Positions 1 through 5,648 of a stretch of DNA of 9,840 bases are shown here, piece by piece. The stretch's first letter is position 1. Every line of letters begins with the position of its first letter. Below the pieces are notes generated by a model. That model saw only the letters and a list, made by a program, of their open reading frames with translations, did no database searches and was not told the DNA's origin. The position numbers and the translations under genes were made by a program. The DNA comes from Clostridiales bacterium (GTDB lineage: Bacteria; Bacillota; Clostridia; Oscillospirales; Oscillospiraceae): positions 1 to 9,840 of the forward strand of contig JAJQHP010000145.1 in NCBI GenBank assembly GCA_021199695.1, read 5' to 3'.

Positions 1-4
1 GCAA

Positions 5-68
5 GCAATGCCTCGGTATATACCTCCGCTGCTTGTTGGTGGCCTGCCGCCCCCAAGCCCCTGCGAAC
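5..68. repeat. Diverged direct repeat, copy 1
   Basis: This stretch resembles 3107-3177 in the same orientation. Shared blocks occur in the same order in both: GCAATG, CTCCGC, GTTGG, CCCCAA(A/G)CCCCT and GAAC, separated by small indels. A 10-bp palindrome GGTATATACC lies at 15-24 in this copy only. Seen directly: the ordered block similarity. Inferred: both are remnants of one mobile-element family that now brackets about 3 kb of broken genes. I do not recognise the element. Confidence 0.5.
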
Positions 69-377
69 CCCGGCCGGAAACGGCTGGGGTTTGATACTGT
101 TTTCAATGAAAAGCGATGCTTTCCATTGAAAACACGGCTCGTTCCGAGCCTGATTTTGAGGATGCTATCCTCAAAATCCCGTTTCATTAGATTCTCCAGG
201 AAAGCATTTCCACGCTTTCCCGGAGAATTGTCATAAGCCGCCTTCGGCGTCTGCTGTCGGGAGACGGGCGTGAAGTTTTCACGTTCTATCCCCCGATGTG
301 CGTTCAGTTTTTCAGTTCCTGCTGAACGCTGAACGCAAAAAACCGGGGCCTACGGTATTCTGAACCGTAGACCCCGG
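66..377 (-). ncRNA. Array of consecutive hairpins (possible structured RNA or single-strand origin)
   Basis: No credible gene lies here; almost the whole stretch is inverted repeats. Arms seen: 66-76/81-91 (11 bp, GAAA loop); 100-114/118-132 (15 bp, one mismatch); 136-141/145-150; 152-163/167-178 (12 bp, perfect); 191-205/214-228 (15 bp, one mismatch); 239-242/246-249; 269-274/278-283; 299-307/329-337; 343-356/364-377. In three of the four imperfect long stems the mismatch becomes a G-U pair in minus-strand RNA, and the last stem is a minus-strand terminator, so minus-strand transcription is favoured. The stretch sits directly downstream of a minus-strand gene remnant that may be a mobilisation protein. 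A structured intergenic RNA, an oriT or a single-strand replication origin are all possible. No named RNA family is recognised. Confidence 0.4.
337..377 (-). terminator. Rho-independent terminator
   Basis: The arms at 343-356 and 364-377 form a 14-bp stem with one mismatch, which is a G-U pair in minus-strand RNA. The loop has 7 bases. On the minus strand the stem is followed by six T (337-342). It starts about 20 bases past the stop of the minus-strand gene remnant at 396, which supports that remnant being a real gene end. Confidence 0.85.
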
Positions 378-395
378 AATGGGTCATGCAGATCA

Positions 396-509
396 TCACC
401 GGCTTTCTTCCTGTTGCTGCTCCTTCTTGATTTCCAGGAAACGCTCCACGTTGCTTTTCGCTGTGAGCAGGTCGATCATCTCCCTTCGAGCTGTCTTCTG
501 GTCGGGATA
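396..509 (-). pseudogene. 3' remnant of a minus-strand gene, possibly a mobilisation/relaxase protein
   Basis: Read on the minus strand, a frame ends at TGA (396-398) after a plausible charged C-terminal tail of 38 residues: helical and Lys/Glu/Gln-rich, containing NVERFLEIKKEQQQEE. A terminator follows at once. Going upstream the frame stays open past 510, but there the sequence becomes the antisense of the alcohol dehydrogenase, so the rest of the gene is missing. The tail has the feel of relaxase or mobilisation proteins from Firmicutes mobile elements. That identity is a weak recollection; the existence of a truncated gene end is better supported (tail plus terminator). Confidence 0.5.
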
Positions 510-1653
510 CGAAAACAAAACCAAGGTCCATTTTGGCAAGGGCTGTGCAAAGGAATATCTGGTCAGTCTGCTGAAAGGCTATGGAAACAATGTCCTGCTG
601 GCTTACGGCAGTGGTTCCGTGAAGAAAAACGGCGTTTACGATGAGATGATGGGTTATCTGAATGAAGCGGGAAAAACAGTTACGGACTTTTCCGGTATCA
701 TGTCAAACCCCACTTATGCAAAGGTGCAGGAAGGCGCGGCACTGGCCAGAGAAAATCACATTGATCTGATCCTGGCAGTTGGCGGCGGCTCTGTCATTGA
801 CTGCTGCAAGATCATATCCGCACAGGCAAAAACGGAGCGTGACCTCTGGAGCATGGAGTTTGACTGCCATACGTATCCCAGCGAGTTTATTCCCATGATC
901 GCCATTGTCACAGCTTCCGGCACCGGAGCGGAAATGAACAATGGCGCAGTGATTACCAACGAGGAAAAGAAGATCAAGGCCGGAATGATTGGTGCGCAGG
1001 CCGAGATCGCGATGATCGACCCGTCCTATGCGCTGTCTCTGCCGATGAAGCAGGTGCTGTCCGGAGCATTCGATACGCTGAGCCACTGCATGGAGACTTA
1101 TTTCGGAAAGCCGGGCTCCGGCAACCTGTCCGATGAGATCAATGAATCCATCATGCGCATGGTCATCCGCAACATCCGGGTTCTTCTGAACGATGCACAG
1201 AATATGGAGGCGCGGAGCGAACTTGCCTGGGCATCTTCCATGGCGGAAAACGGCATCCTGAAAATCGGCAAGGTCACGGATTTTGAGTGCCATCAGATGG
1301 AACATCAGCTTGGCGCTTACACCAACTGCAACCATGGAGCAGGACTGGCGGTGCTGCATCCGGTCTACTACCGCCATATTTATCAGAGTGGTTTGGAGAA
1401 ATTTGACCGCTTTTCTGAAGAAGTCTGGGGTATTTCTCAGGAAGGAAAAACGGTTGAAGAGCTTGCTCTGGCAGGTATTGAAGCTCTGGCAGATTTCATC
1501 CGGGAGATTGGACTGCCGACCACGCTGCGGGAACTGGGTGTGGATGAGCAGACAGATTTGAAAGCAATCGCTGATTCATGCAACTGCGTACCTGGCGCCT
1601 ATAAGAAAATGACCCATGAAGAAATTTTGGAGATTTTCCAGGAATGCTACTAA
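508..1653 (+). CDS. Iron-containing alcohol dehydrogenase, start codon lost
   Basis: Group III, Fe-dependent alcohol dehydrogenase of the BdhA/YqhD butanol dehydrogenase type, a cytosolic enzyme reducing aldehydes to alcohols with NAD(P)H. Seen: the N-terminal block ENKTKVHFGKG, the nucleotide-binding GGGS at 781-792, and all four metal ligands: Asp at 1072, His at 1084 (DTLSH), His at 1303 (MEHQLGA) and His at 1333 (NCNHGAG). About 381 residues remain, close to the family length of about 385, so only the first few residues are missing. The frame runs open upstream to an ATG at 379 (other in-frame choices TTG 451, GTG 463). Those 43 codons are the antisense of another gene's tail and terminator, and no good ribosome binding site is seen. 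The gene may be intact in chemistry but not expressed normally. Its codons are more AT-rich (GAA, AAA) than those of the core genes to the right. The next gene starts 10 bases after its stop, as in an operon. Confidence 0.85.
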   Translation, partial: YENKTKVHFGKGCAKEYLVSLLKGYGNNVLLAYGSGSVKKNGVYDEMMGYLNEAGKTVTDFSGIMSNPTYAKVQEGAALARENHIDLILAVGGGSVIDCCKIISAQAKTERDLWSMEFDCHTYPSEFIPMIAIVTASGTGAEMNNGAVITNEEKKIKAGMIGAQAEIAMIDPSYALSLPMKQVLSGAFDTLSHCMETYFGKPGSGNLSDEINESIMRMVIRNIRVLLNDAQNMEARSELAWASSMAENGILKIGKVTDFECHQMEHQLGAYTNCNHGAGLAVLHPVYYRHIYQSGLEKFDRFSEEVWGISQEGKTVEELALAGIEALADFIREIGLPTTLRELGVDEQTDLKAIADSCNCVPGAYKKMTHEEILEIFQECY

Positions 1654-1663
1654 GGAGGAACAA

Positions 1664-1876
1664 ATGATCATGAAGAAATTTACAGCATTACTGATGAGCT
1701 TTTTACTCGTCTTCAGCCTTGCTGCCTGCGGCAATACACCGCAGACAGAGGAAACGGAATCAACTGCGAATCCTGAAACCATTGCGGATGATGTTATCCC
1801 CGATGCGGAGGAAGACTCCAGCGAAGAAGTCACCGATGCGGATGATAATGCAACCGGAGAAGCAGAGGACGATTGA
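1664..1876 (+). CDS. Short acidic lipoprotein (70 aa), probably a stub
   Basis: The start at 1664 follows GGAGG (1654-1658) by 5 bases; 1670 is an alternative start. Seen: a basic N-terminus, a hydrophobic core, and the lipobox LAAC, so the mature protein would begin at Cys and be lipid-anchored outside the membrane. The rest is an Asp/Glu/Thr/Ser-rich linker without any folded domain, ending at TGA 1874-1876. In related Clostridia, proteins that begin like this usually continue into a flavodoxin-like or substrate-binding domain and sit with iron alcohol dehydrogenases and aldo/keto reductases (recollection). I infer that the domain has been deleted, but a free small lipoprotein cannot be excluded. 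Confidence 0.65.
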   Translation: MIMKKFTALLMSFLLVFSLAACGNTPQTEETESTANPETIADDVIPDAEEDSSEEVTDADDNATGEAEDD

Positions 1877-1894
1877 CCAATGATTAACGCAGTG

Positions 1895-1959
1895 TTTACC
1901 TTTGACTTATAACTGAAAAACCAAAGGGAACTTCTTATTTATAAAAAACAGGCTATGAT
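1895..1959 (+). promoter_or_regulatory. Likely promoter/operator of the AKR gene
   Basis: This is an AT-rich gap between the lipoprotein and the aldo/keto reductase. An inverted repeat CCTTTG (1899-1904) / CAAAGG (1922-1927) has a 17-base spacer, as an operator might. TTGACT lies at 1902-1907 without a -10 at normal spacing. TATGAT at 1954-1959 is a good -10 with only a weak -35 (TTCTTA, 1932-1937, 16-base spacer). The regulator is unknown; MerR-type control is common for such genes but no regulator gene is present here. Confidence 0.35.
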
Positions 1960-1990
1960 AAGAGCATCAAAAGAAACGGAGGAATTCACA

Positions 1991-3085
1991 ATGGAATATG
2001 TAACTTTGAATAACGGTGTAAAAATGCCGATGGCTGGTATTGGAACTTTCCTTCTGCAACCGGATGATGCGGAGGCATCGGTTCTTGCCGCATTGAAGAG
2101 CGGATACAAACTGATCGACACAGCAAATGCGTATATGAATGAAAAGGCTGTCGGTCGTGGCATGAAAAGATCGGGACTGGCCAGAGAGGAAATTTTCCTG
2201 GAGACCAAACTGTGGCCCTCCTTCTACGAACAGAAGAATGTGGTGGACAAGACCCTGAAACGCCTGAACACGGATTACATTGACCTGCTGCTACTCCACC
2301 AGCCTGCCGGAAACTATATTGCCGGTTATCGCCTGATGGAGAAAGCTTACAAAGAGGGGAAAGTACGCGCCATCGGCCTTTCTAAGCAGCCTGCGTTTTC
2401 TCTGCACCCCAAATACCTGACGCTGAACGTGCTGCCCTCAATTCTCTCCCTGGGGATGCCCCTGGCGTGCAGCACGCTGCTGATGAGCGTTTCCAATGTG
2501 ATTTCCAACAATATGATGATTGAATATGGCACTGTGGCGCTGGCGGCCCAGGGGGTGGCCGGGAAGGCCGGTATGCTGCTGTCCGTGCTGCTGATGGGCA
2601 TTTGTATGGGGTTACAGCCCGCCATCTCTTTCAATCACGCCAGAGGGAACCGGGAGCGAGTCGGTCAAATCATACGCTCCACTGCCATCTTCACGGCTCT
2701 GCTGGGCAGCGTGATCTCCCTGCTCTGCTTCCTGTTCCGGCAGCAAATCCTTGCCCTTTTTATTGATAACTCGGAAGTAATCGCCTATGGCTCGGTGATG
2801 ATTTTTGCCTCTATCGTGATAGGGCCGTTTTACGGGATATACCAGCTCTGCCAGACTTTTTTGCAGGCCACCGGTAAGGCGTCCTACGCCACGCTGGTTG
2901 CCCTGATGGACAAGGGAATTTTTTATCTGCCCGTTTTGCTGCTGATGCATCAGCTGTTTGGAATGTGTGGTATTGTATTCTCCTCCGCCGTGACGCTGCT
3001 GTTTTCCATTGCCGCAGGCGTGTTCCTCAGCCTGCGGTGGAATCGGAGGCTAACACAGGATGTGGCGTTGCGAGGGGAGGGGTAG
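1991..3085 (+). CDS. In-frame chimera: aldo/keto reductase N-half fused to MATE efflux C-half
   Basis: The start follows GGAGG (1978-1982) by 8 bases. Residues 1-131 are an aldo/keto reductase with the complete catalytic tetrad Asp43, Tyr48, Lys73, His103 and the block AIGLS. That family normally runs to about 275 residues, so the C-terminal half of the barrel, including much of the cofactor site, is missing. From residue 132 (about 2384) the protein is the second half of a MATE multidrug/Na+ antiporter: a cytoplasmic loop (FSLHPKY), then about six membrane segments including LACSTLLMSVSNVISNNMM and GICMGLQPAISFNHARGNR. The MATE N-terminal half (about 225 residues) is missing. The reading frame is kept across the join, giving 364 residues. 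Neither half should work alone, so I treat this as a recombination or assembly chimera and not as a designed fusion. Confidence 0.8.
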   Translation: MEYVTLNNGVKMPMAGIGTFLLQPDDAEASVLAALKSGYKLIDTANAYMNEKAVGRGMKRSGLAREEIFLETKLWPSFYEQKNVVDKTLKRLNTDYIDLLLLHQPAGNYIAGYRLMEKAYKEGKVRAIGLSKQPAFSLHPKYLTLNVLPSILSLGMPLACSTLLMSVSNVISNNMMIEYGTVALAAQGVAGKAGMLLSVLLMGICMGLQPAISFNHARGNRERVGQIIRSTAIFTALLGSVISLLCFLFRQQILALFIDNSEVIAYGSVMIFASIVIGPFYGIYQLCQTFLQATGKASYATLVALMDKGIFYLPVLLLMHQLFGMCGIVFSSAVTLLFSIAAGVFLSLRWNRRLTQDVALRGEG

Positions 3086-3106
3086 CGCTTCTACACTAAC
3101 CAGCCC

Positions 3107-3177
3107 GCAATGTCTTTGTGCTACAAAAGACTCCGCTCCGCAGACTAGTTGGGGGAATCCCCAAACCCCTTTTGAAC
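3107..3177. repeat. Diverged direct repeat, copy 2, with G-rich hairpin
   Basis: This is the counterpart of 5-68 (blocks GCAATG, CTCCGC, GTTGG, CCCCAA-CCCCT, GAAC in the same order). It contains a hairpin TTGGGG/CCCCAA at 3149-3154/3159-3164. It lies between the end of the MATE fragment and the start of the methyltransferase fragment. No gene is seen between 3086 and 3174. Confidence 0.5.
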
Positions 3178-3767
3178 ATCACCGAGCTGCCCCTGTCCCA
3201 GCACCCCGGTGGGTCGTGACCTGTAACTTTGAAAAATTCTATGTCTACGATATGGAGCGCCCCGGCGGTGAGCCGGAGAAAATTCTGCTGAAAGACCTGC
3301 CGAAGGAATACCATCGTCTGCAATTTCTGGTAGACATGGGTAACGAACATTTGAAGCGAGAGATGGAAGTCTCTATGGCCGCCGGGGAGATCGTTGATCT
3401 ACTTTACGATGCCTTTGCAAAACAGTACCGTGACCCCACCAGCAAAAAAGCAATGCACAGTCTGAACGTGCTTTGCGTCCGGTTGGTGTTCTGCCTGTAT
3501 GCGGAGGACGCGGGCATTTTCGGGCGACACGGAATGTTCCACGACTATCTGGCGGAGGACAATCCAGAACTGGCGGCATTCCCCTACGTCAACGGCGGAT
3601 TGTTCTCCGATGAGGACATCGAGATACCGCCCTTCACGGATGAGATCAGAGAGCTGCTGCTGAACAAAGCCAGCACCGGCTTCGACTGCTCGGAGATCAG
3701 CCCCACTATTTTGGCGCTGTGTTTGAAAGCACCTTGAACCCGGAGACCCGGCGTTCCGGCGGAATGC
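3175..3767 (+). pseudogene. Internal fragment of a large MmeI-like DNA methyltransferase, frameshifted
   Basis: The encoded segment matches, from memory, the spacer region between the N-terminal domain and the methylase domain of large class I SAM-dependent DNA methyltransferases (MmeI-like, type IIL restriction-modification). Seen: ITELPLSQHP, RWVVTCNFEKFYVYDME, KEYHRLQFLVD, LCVRLVFCLYAEDAGIFG, FPYVNGGLFSDEDIEIP and EISPTI. The piece starts mid-protein. One C seems to be missing at about 3204-3207, so ITELPLSQHP and RWVVT lie in different frames. One T seems to be missing at 3709-3712, after which FESTLNPETRRSGGM continues in another frame up to 3766. DYLAEDNPELAAF looks shorter than usual, suggesting an internal deletion. 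The catalytic NPPY region is absent. An open frame 3060-3737 covers the middle part, but its first about 49 codons are not native. Confidence 0.75.
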
Positions 3768-3769
3768 AG

Positions 3770-3801
3770 AAACCCCGGAAAACCGTGATTTTCCGGGGTT
3801 T
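3770..3801 (-). terminator. Terminator of the rplM-rpsI operon
   Basis: A perfect 13-bp stem (3770-3782 with 3789-3801) with a 6-base loop lies about 32 bases past the rpsI stop. On the minus strand the stem ends in TTT with no longer T-run. The foreign sequence begins right at the stem, so the original T-run may have been cut off. Confidence 0.7.
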
Positions 3802-3832
3802 TGAGCTGTTTTGATTCGGTTTTTTGGAAAAA

Positions 3833-4237
3833 TCAGCGCTTGCTGAACTGCGGCGCACGACGGGCGGCCTTGAGACCGTACTTCTTCCGCTCCTTCATAC
3901 GAGGGTCGCGGGTCAGGAAACCGGCCTTCTTCAGGGCGCCCCGGTAGTCAGGGTTGATCTCCAGCAGGGCACGGGCGATGCCGTGACGCAGGGCGCCGGC
4001 CTGTCCGCTGACGCCGCCGCCGGAGACGGTGGCCACCACGTCCACCTTGCCCACGGTCTCGGTGAGGACCAGGGGCTGACGTGTGACGAGCTTCAGGGTA
4101 TCCAGACCGAAGTAATCGTCGATATCCCGGCCGTTGATGGTGATGGAACCGGTGCCACCCTCATACAGGCGGACCCGGGCGACAGAGGACTTACGACGGC
4201 CAGTGCCGTACACATAGGGCTTCTTGCTCTGATACAT
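3833..4237 (-). CDS. rpsI: Small ribosomal subunit protein uS9
   Basis: uS9 binds 16S rRNA in the head of the 30S subunit, and its C-terminal tail reaches the P-site tRNA. Seen: 134 residues, the N-terminal [41 protein letters not shown], and the invariant C-terminal RAPQFSKR. The length is usual for the family. The start follows GGGGAGG by about 9 bases. It lies 16 bases downstream of rplM, the normal two-gene operon for this pair, and is followed by a terminator stem. Codon use (GAG, CTG, AAG) matches the genes to the right and not the debris to the left. Confidence 0.98.
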   Translation of the reverse strand: MYQSKKPYVYGTGRRKSSVARVRLYEGGTGSITINGRDIDDYFGLDTLKLVTRQPLVLTETVGKVDVVATVSGGGVSGQAGALRHGIARALLEINPDYRGALKKAGFLTRDPRMKERKKYGLKAARRAPQFSKR

Positions 4238-4253
4238 CTTCGATTACCTCCCC

Positions 4254-4679
4254 TTATTCCACAACGATGGGCTTCTGGGCCTCGTGGCCGTGCTCGGCGC
4301 CCTTGTAGACGCGAAGACGGCGCAGGCAGGCATCGCCGATGCTGTTCTTGGGCAGCATACCCTTGACCGCCAGCTCCATGGCGAACTCGGGACGCTTGGC
4401 CATCAGAGTCTTGTACTGAATCTCCTTCAGACCGCCGGTCCAGCCGGAGTGGTGACGATAGTACTTCTGGGTGGGCTTGTTGCCGGTGAGGACGGCCTTA
4501 TCGGCGTTGATGATGATGACGAAATCACCGGTATCCACATGGGGGGTGAAATCGGGCTTGACCTTGCCCCGGAGAATGTCAGCGGCGGCAACGGCGGTCT
4601 TGCCCAGGGGCTTTCCGGCGGCGTCCAGCACATACCACTTGCGGACGACGTCCTCTTTTTTAGCCATATAGGTGGACAT
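4254..4679 (-). CDS. rplM: Large ribosomal subunit protein uL13
   Basis: uL13 binds 23S rRNA early in 50S assembly. Seen: [20 protein letters not shown] at the start, [32 protein letters not shown] and AVKGMLPKN; 141 residues, the family's usual size. The start at 4679 was chosen because GGAGG lies 7 bases upstream and the family begins with this MSTxMAK motif; the frame is open further upstream but that part is leader RNA. It is the first gene of the operon with rpsI, driven by the promoter at 4783-4811 through a structured leader of about 97 bases. Confidence 0.98.
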   Translation of the reverse strand: MSTYMAKKEDVVRKWYVLDAAGKPLGKTAVAAADILRGKVKPDFTPHVDTGDFVIIINADKAVLTGNKPTQKYYRHHSGWTGGLKEIQYKTLMAKRPEFAMELAVKGMLPKNSIGDACLRRLRVYKGAEHGHEAQKPIVVE

Positions 4680-4779
4680 ATGAGAACCTCCAAACGTTCT
4701 TCTCTTGTAAGCAAAAGCTGCTACAAATGACCTGCAATTCGCCGATTGTGAGTGGGAAAGGCCACAAAACGGCGCAGGT
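4680..4779 (-). promoter_or_regulatory. Structured 5' leader of rplM (candidate L13 autoregulatory leader)
   Basis: In minus-strand RNA, ACCTG pairs with CAGGT (4779/4730 ends). Inside it CGCCG pairs with CGGCG, and a further GTGG/CCAC closes the apex. A second hairpin follows (4705-4713 with 4719-4726, one bulged A) before the ribosome binding site. Firmicutes rplM operons are known to carry an L13 leader RNA through which the protein represses its own operon. Position and stem order fit, but I cannot confirm the family consensus. Confidence 0.55.
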
Positions 4780-4782
4780 ATA

Positions 4783-4811
4783 TTTATAACACGTCGCAGG
4801 TTTCCTGTCAA
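4783..4811 (-). promoter_or_regulatory. Housekeeping sigma promoter of rplM-rpsI
   Basis: On the minus strand, TTGACA (4806-4811) and TATAAA (4783-4788) are separated by exactly 17 bases, with an AT-rich stretch upstream of the -35 (about 4812-4900). Transcription should start near 4776. The -10 flank (GTGTTATAA) resembles the promoter at the right edge of the window. Confidence 0.9.
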
Positions 4812-4914
4812 CAGGAAAATTGATTTAGCATGGCAAATTCTTTCAAAATCGGCCGAATACTCACGGATACTCTCAAATTCTCACTTTCGTTTTTCAAAAT
4901 TTCTTGTTTGTCCA
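4812..4914. other. AT-rich gap between the BofA-like gene and the rplM promoter
   Basis: This is a short AT-rich spacer. I see no coding frame and no clear terminator for the small minus-strand gene to its right, so read-through into the rplM promoter region is possible. The A/T runs next to the -35 may act as an UP element. Confidence 0.4.
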
Positions 4915-5139
4915 CTAGAAGCCGGTCAAAAGGCTCCACCGGAGCATCAGCAGCAGCCCCAGCACCAGGGAATTGAACAGATTGACCCCAAGCCAGCTCC
5001 CCGCCGGGGCGGCCAGGGCCAGGAATAACCCTCCTGCCGCTGTCCGGCAGAGCAGGAGCAGCAGGGGACGGGCGGCCCGGCGAAAGGCCAGCAGGCCACA
5101 GCCCAGGGCCAGAATGGGGACGAGCAGCTCCAGCGACAC
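4915..5139 (-). CDS. Small membrane protein, BofA-like
   Basis: About 74 residues, nearly all hydrophobic: two or three membrane segments (LLVPILALGCGLLAF; ARPLLLLLCRTAAGGLFLALA; NLFNSLVLGLLLML). The block GVNLFNSLVLG resembles the conserved core of BofA, the forespore/mother-cell membrane protein that restrains pro-sigma-K processing in spore formers. The usual Gly-Pro-Gly-containing stretch after this core (LGxPG) is missing. The start is taken as GTG 5139, with AGGAG at 5150-5154 ten bases upstream. GTG 5157 would add six residues but has no ribosome binding site. An alternative is an unrelated small hydrophobic protein. Confidence 0.5.
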   Translation of the reverse strand: MSLELLVPILALGCGLLAFRRAARPLLLLLCRTAAGGLFLALAAPAGSWLGVNLFNSLVLGLLLMLRWSLLTGF

Positions 5140-5157
5140 GACAGACCATCTCCTCAC

Positions 5158-5548
5158 ATTGCTGTTCTATTATATAAGGATGCCGCCGGAAAAATGTGCC
5201 AGAGGCGACCAATGCATAACCGGGCACAGACGGGGCAGAATGATACCAGCAGGCGGCGAGGCGGCGGAGAGGAACGAAACCCCACCGTGGAACGCCGGGC
5301 CGGACGGGGGCAGGAGCCGCTGTCAGGCTCAGCGCCCATCGCCCCCGTCTGTGAAATAGGCCCCAGGAGTGCAGGCAGAGAGAAGAGCCTGTGCTCCGGC
5401 TGCAAATCAAAGGGATGTTCCTGTTCCGTTGAAGCGGCAGCCCCGGCCACCGGCGCAGTCATCCGCAGTCCTGTGCGGGTGACTGCGCCCTGGATGTTTT
5501 TGGGGGATCGAGCGCGTTTCTGAAAATCCAGGCCCAGCTTTTTCCGCC
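5158..5548. other. Intergenic region with strong inverted repeats
   Basis: This stretch has no convincing gene. A TATAAT on the minus strand (5169-5174) could serve the BofA-like gene, with only a weak -35. On the plus strand there is a compound structure: 5301-5311 pairs with 5341-5351 (11 bp with one G-U) and encloses a second stem, 5314-5318/5326-5330. Further on, 5452-5467 pairs with 5474-5489 over 16 bp (one U-G pair in plus-strand RNA), followed seven bases later by TTTTT (5497-5501), resembling a loose terminator. A plus-strand small RNA ending there is possible, but no promoter for it was found. Confidence 0.4.
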
Positions 5549-5555
5549 ATTTCTA

Positions 5556-5584
5556 TTCTCTTTTTTTCCGTGTTCTGCTATAAT
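5556..5584 (+). promoter_or_regulatory. Extended -10 promoter of the two-component operon
   Basis: TGC-TATAAT (5576-5584) is an extended -10 with a perfect TATAAT. The -35 at 17 bases spacing is weak (TTCTCT, 5556-5561). Transcription should begin near 5591, giving a leader of about 58 bases to the response regulator. Confidence 0.75.
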
Positions 5585-5604
5585 ACTGTAAAATGGTTTG
5601 AAAT

Positions 5605-5645
5605 GCCGTCCGGCCCATGGACGGCGCACAGGAAGGGAGGACGGC
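5605..5645 (+). promoter_or_regulatory. Leader hairpin with two competing partners near the RBS
   Basis: GCCGTCC (5605-5611) can pair with GGACGGC at 5619-5625, which leaves the ribosome binding site GGGAGG (5635-5640) free. It can equally pair with a second, identical GGACGGC at 5639-5645, which covers the end of that site and the spacer before ATG 5649. The two pairings exclude each other. Any regulatory role is inferred. Confidence 0.35.
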
Positions 5646-5648
5646 CAT

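Noticed and set aside
33..236. Plus-strand 67-residue open frame
   Set aside because: It runs through the hairpin array, has no ribosome binding site and its sequence is dictated by inverted repeats.
703..1377. Minus-strand 224-residue open frame inside the alcohol dehydrogenase
   Set aside because: The plus strand encodes a clear enzyme with all metal ligands; the antisense frame is His/Arg-rich shadow sequence.
3824..4366. Plus-strand 180-residue open frame over rpsI/rplM
   Set aside because: It is antisense to two invariant ribosomal proteins.
5194..5523. Plus-strand frame with a Cys cluster (CSGCKSKGCSC), considered as a peptide precursor
   Set aside because: The Cys run is short, the rest is Arg/Pro/Gly filler, there is no ribosome binding site, and strong inverted repeats explain the sequence.
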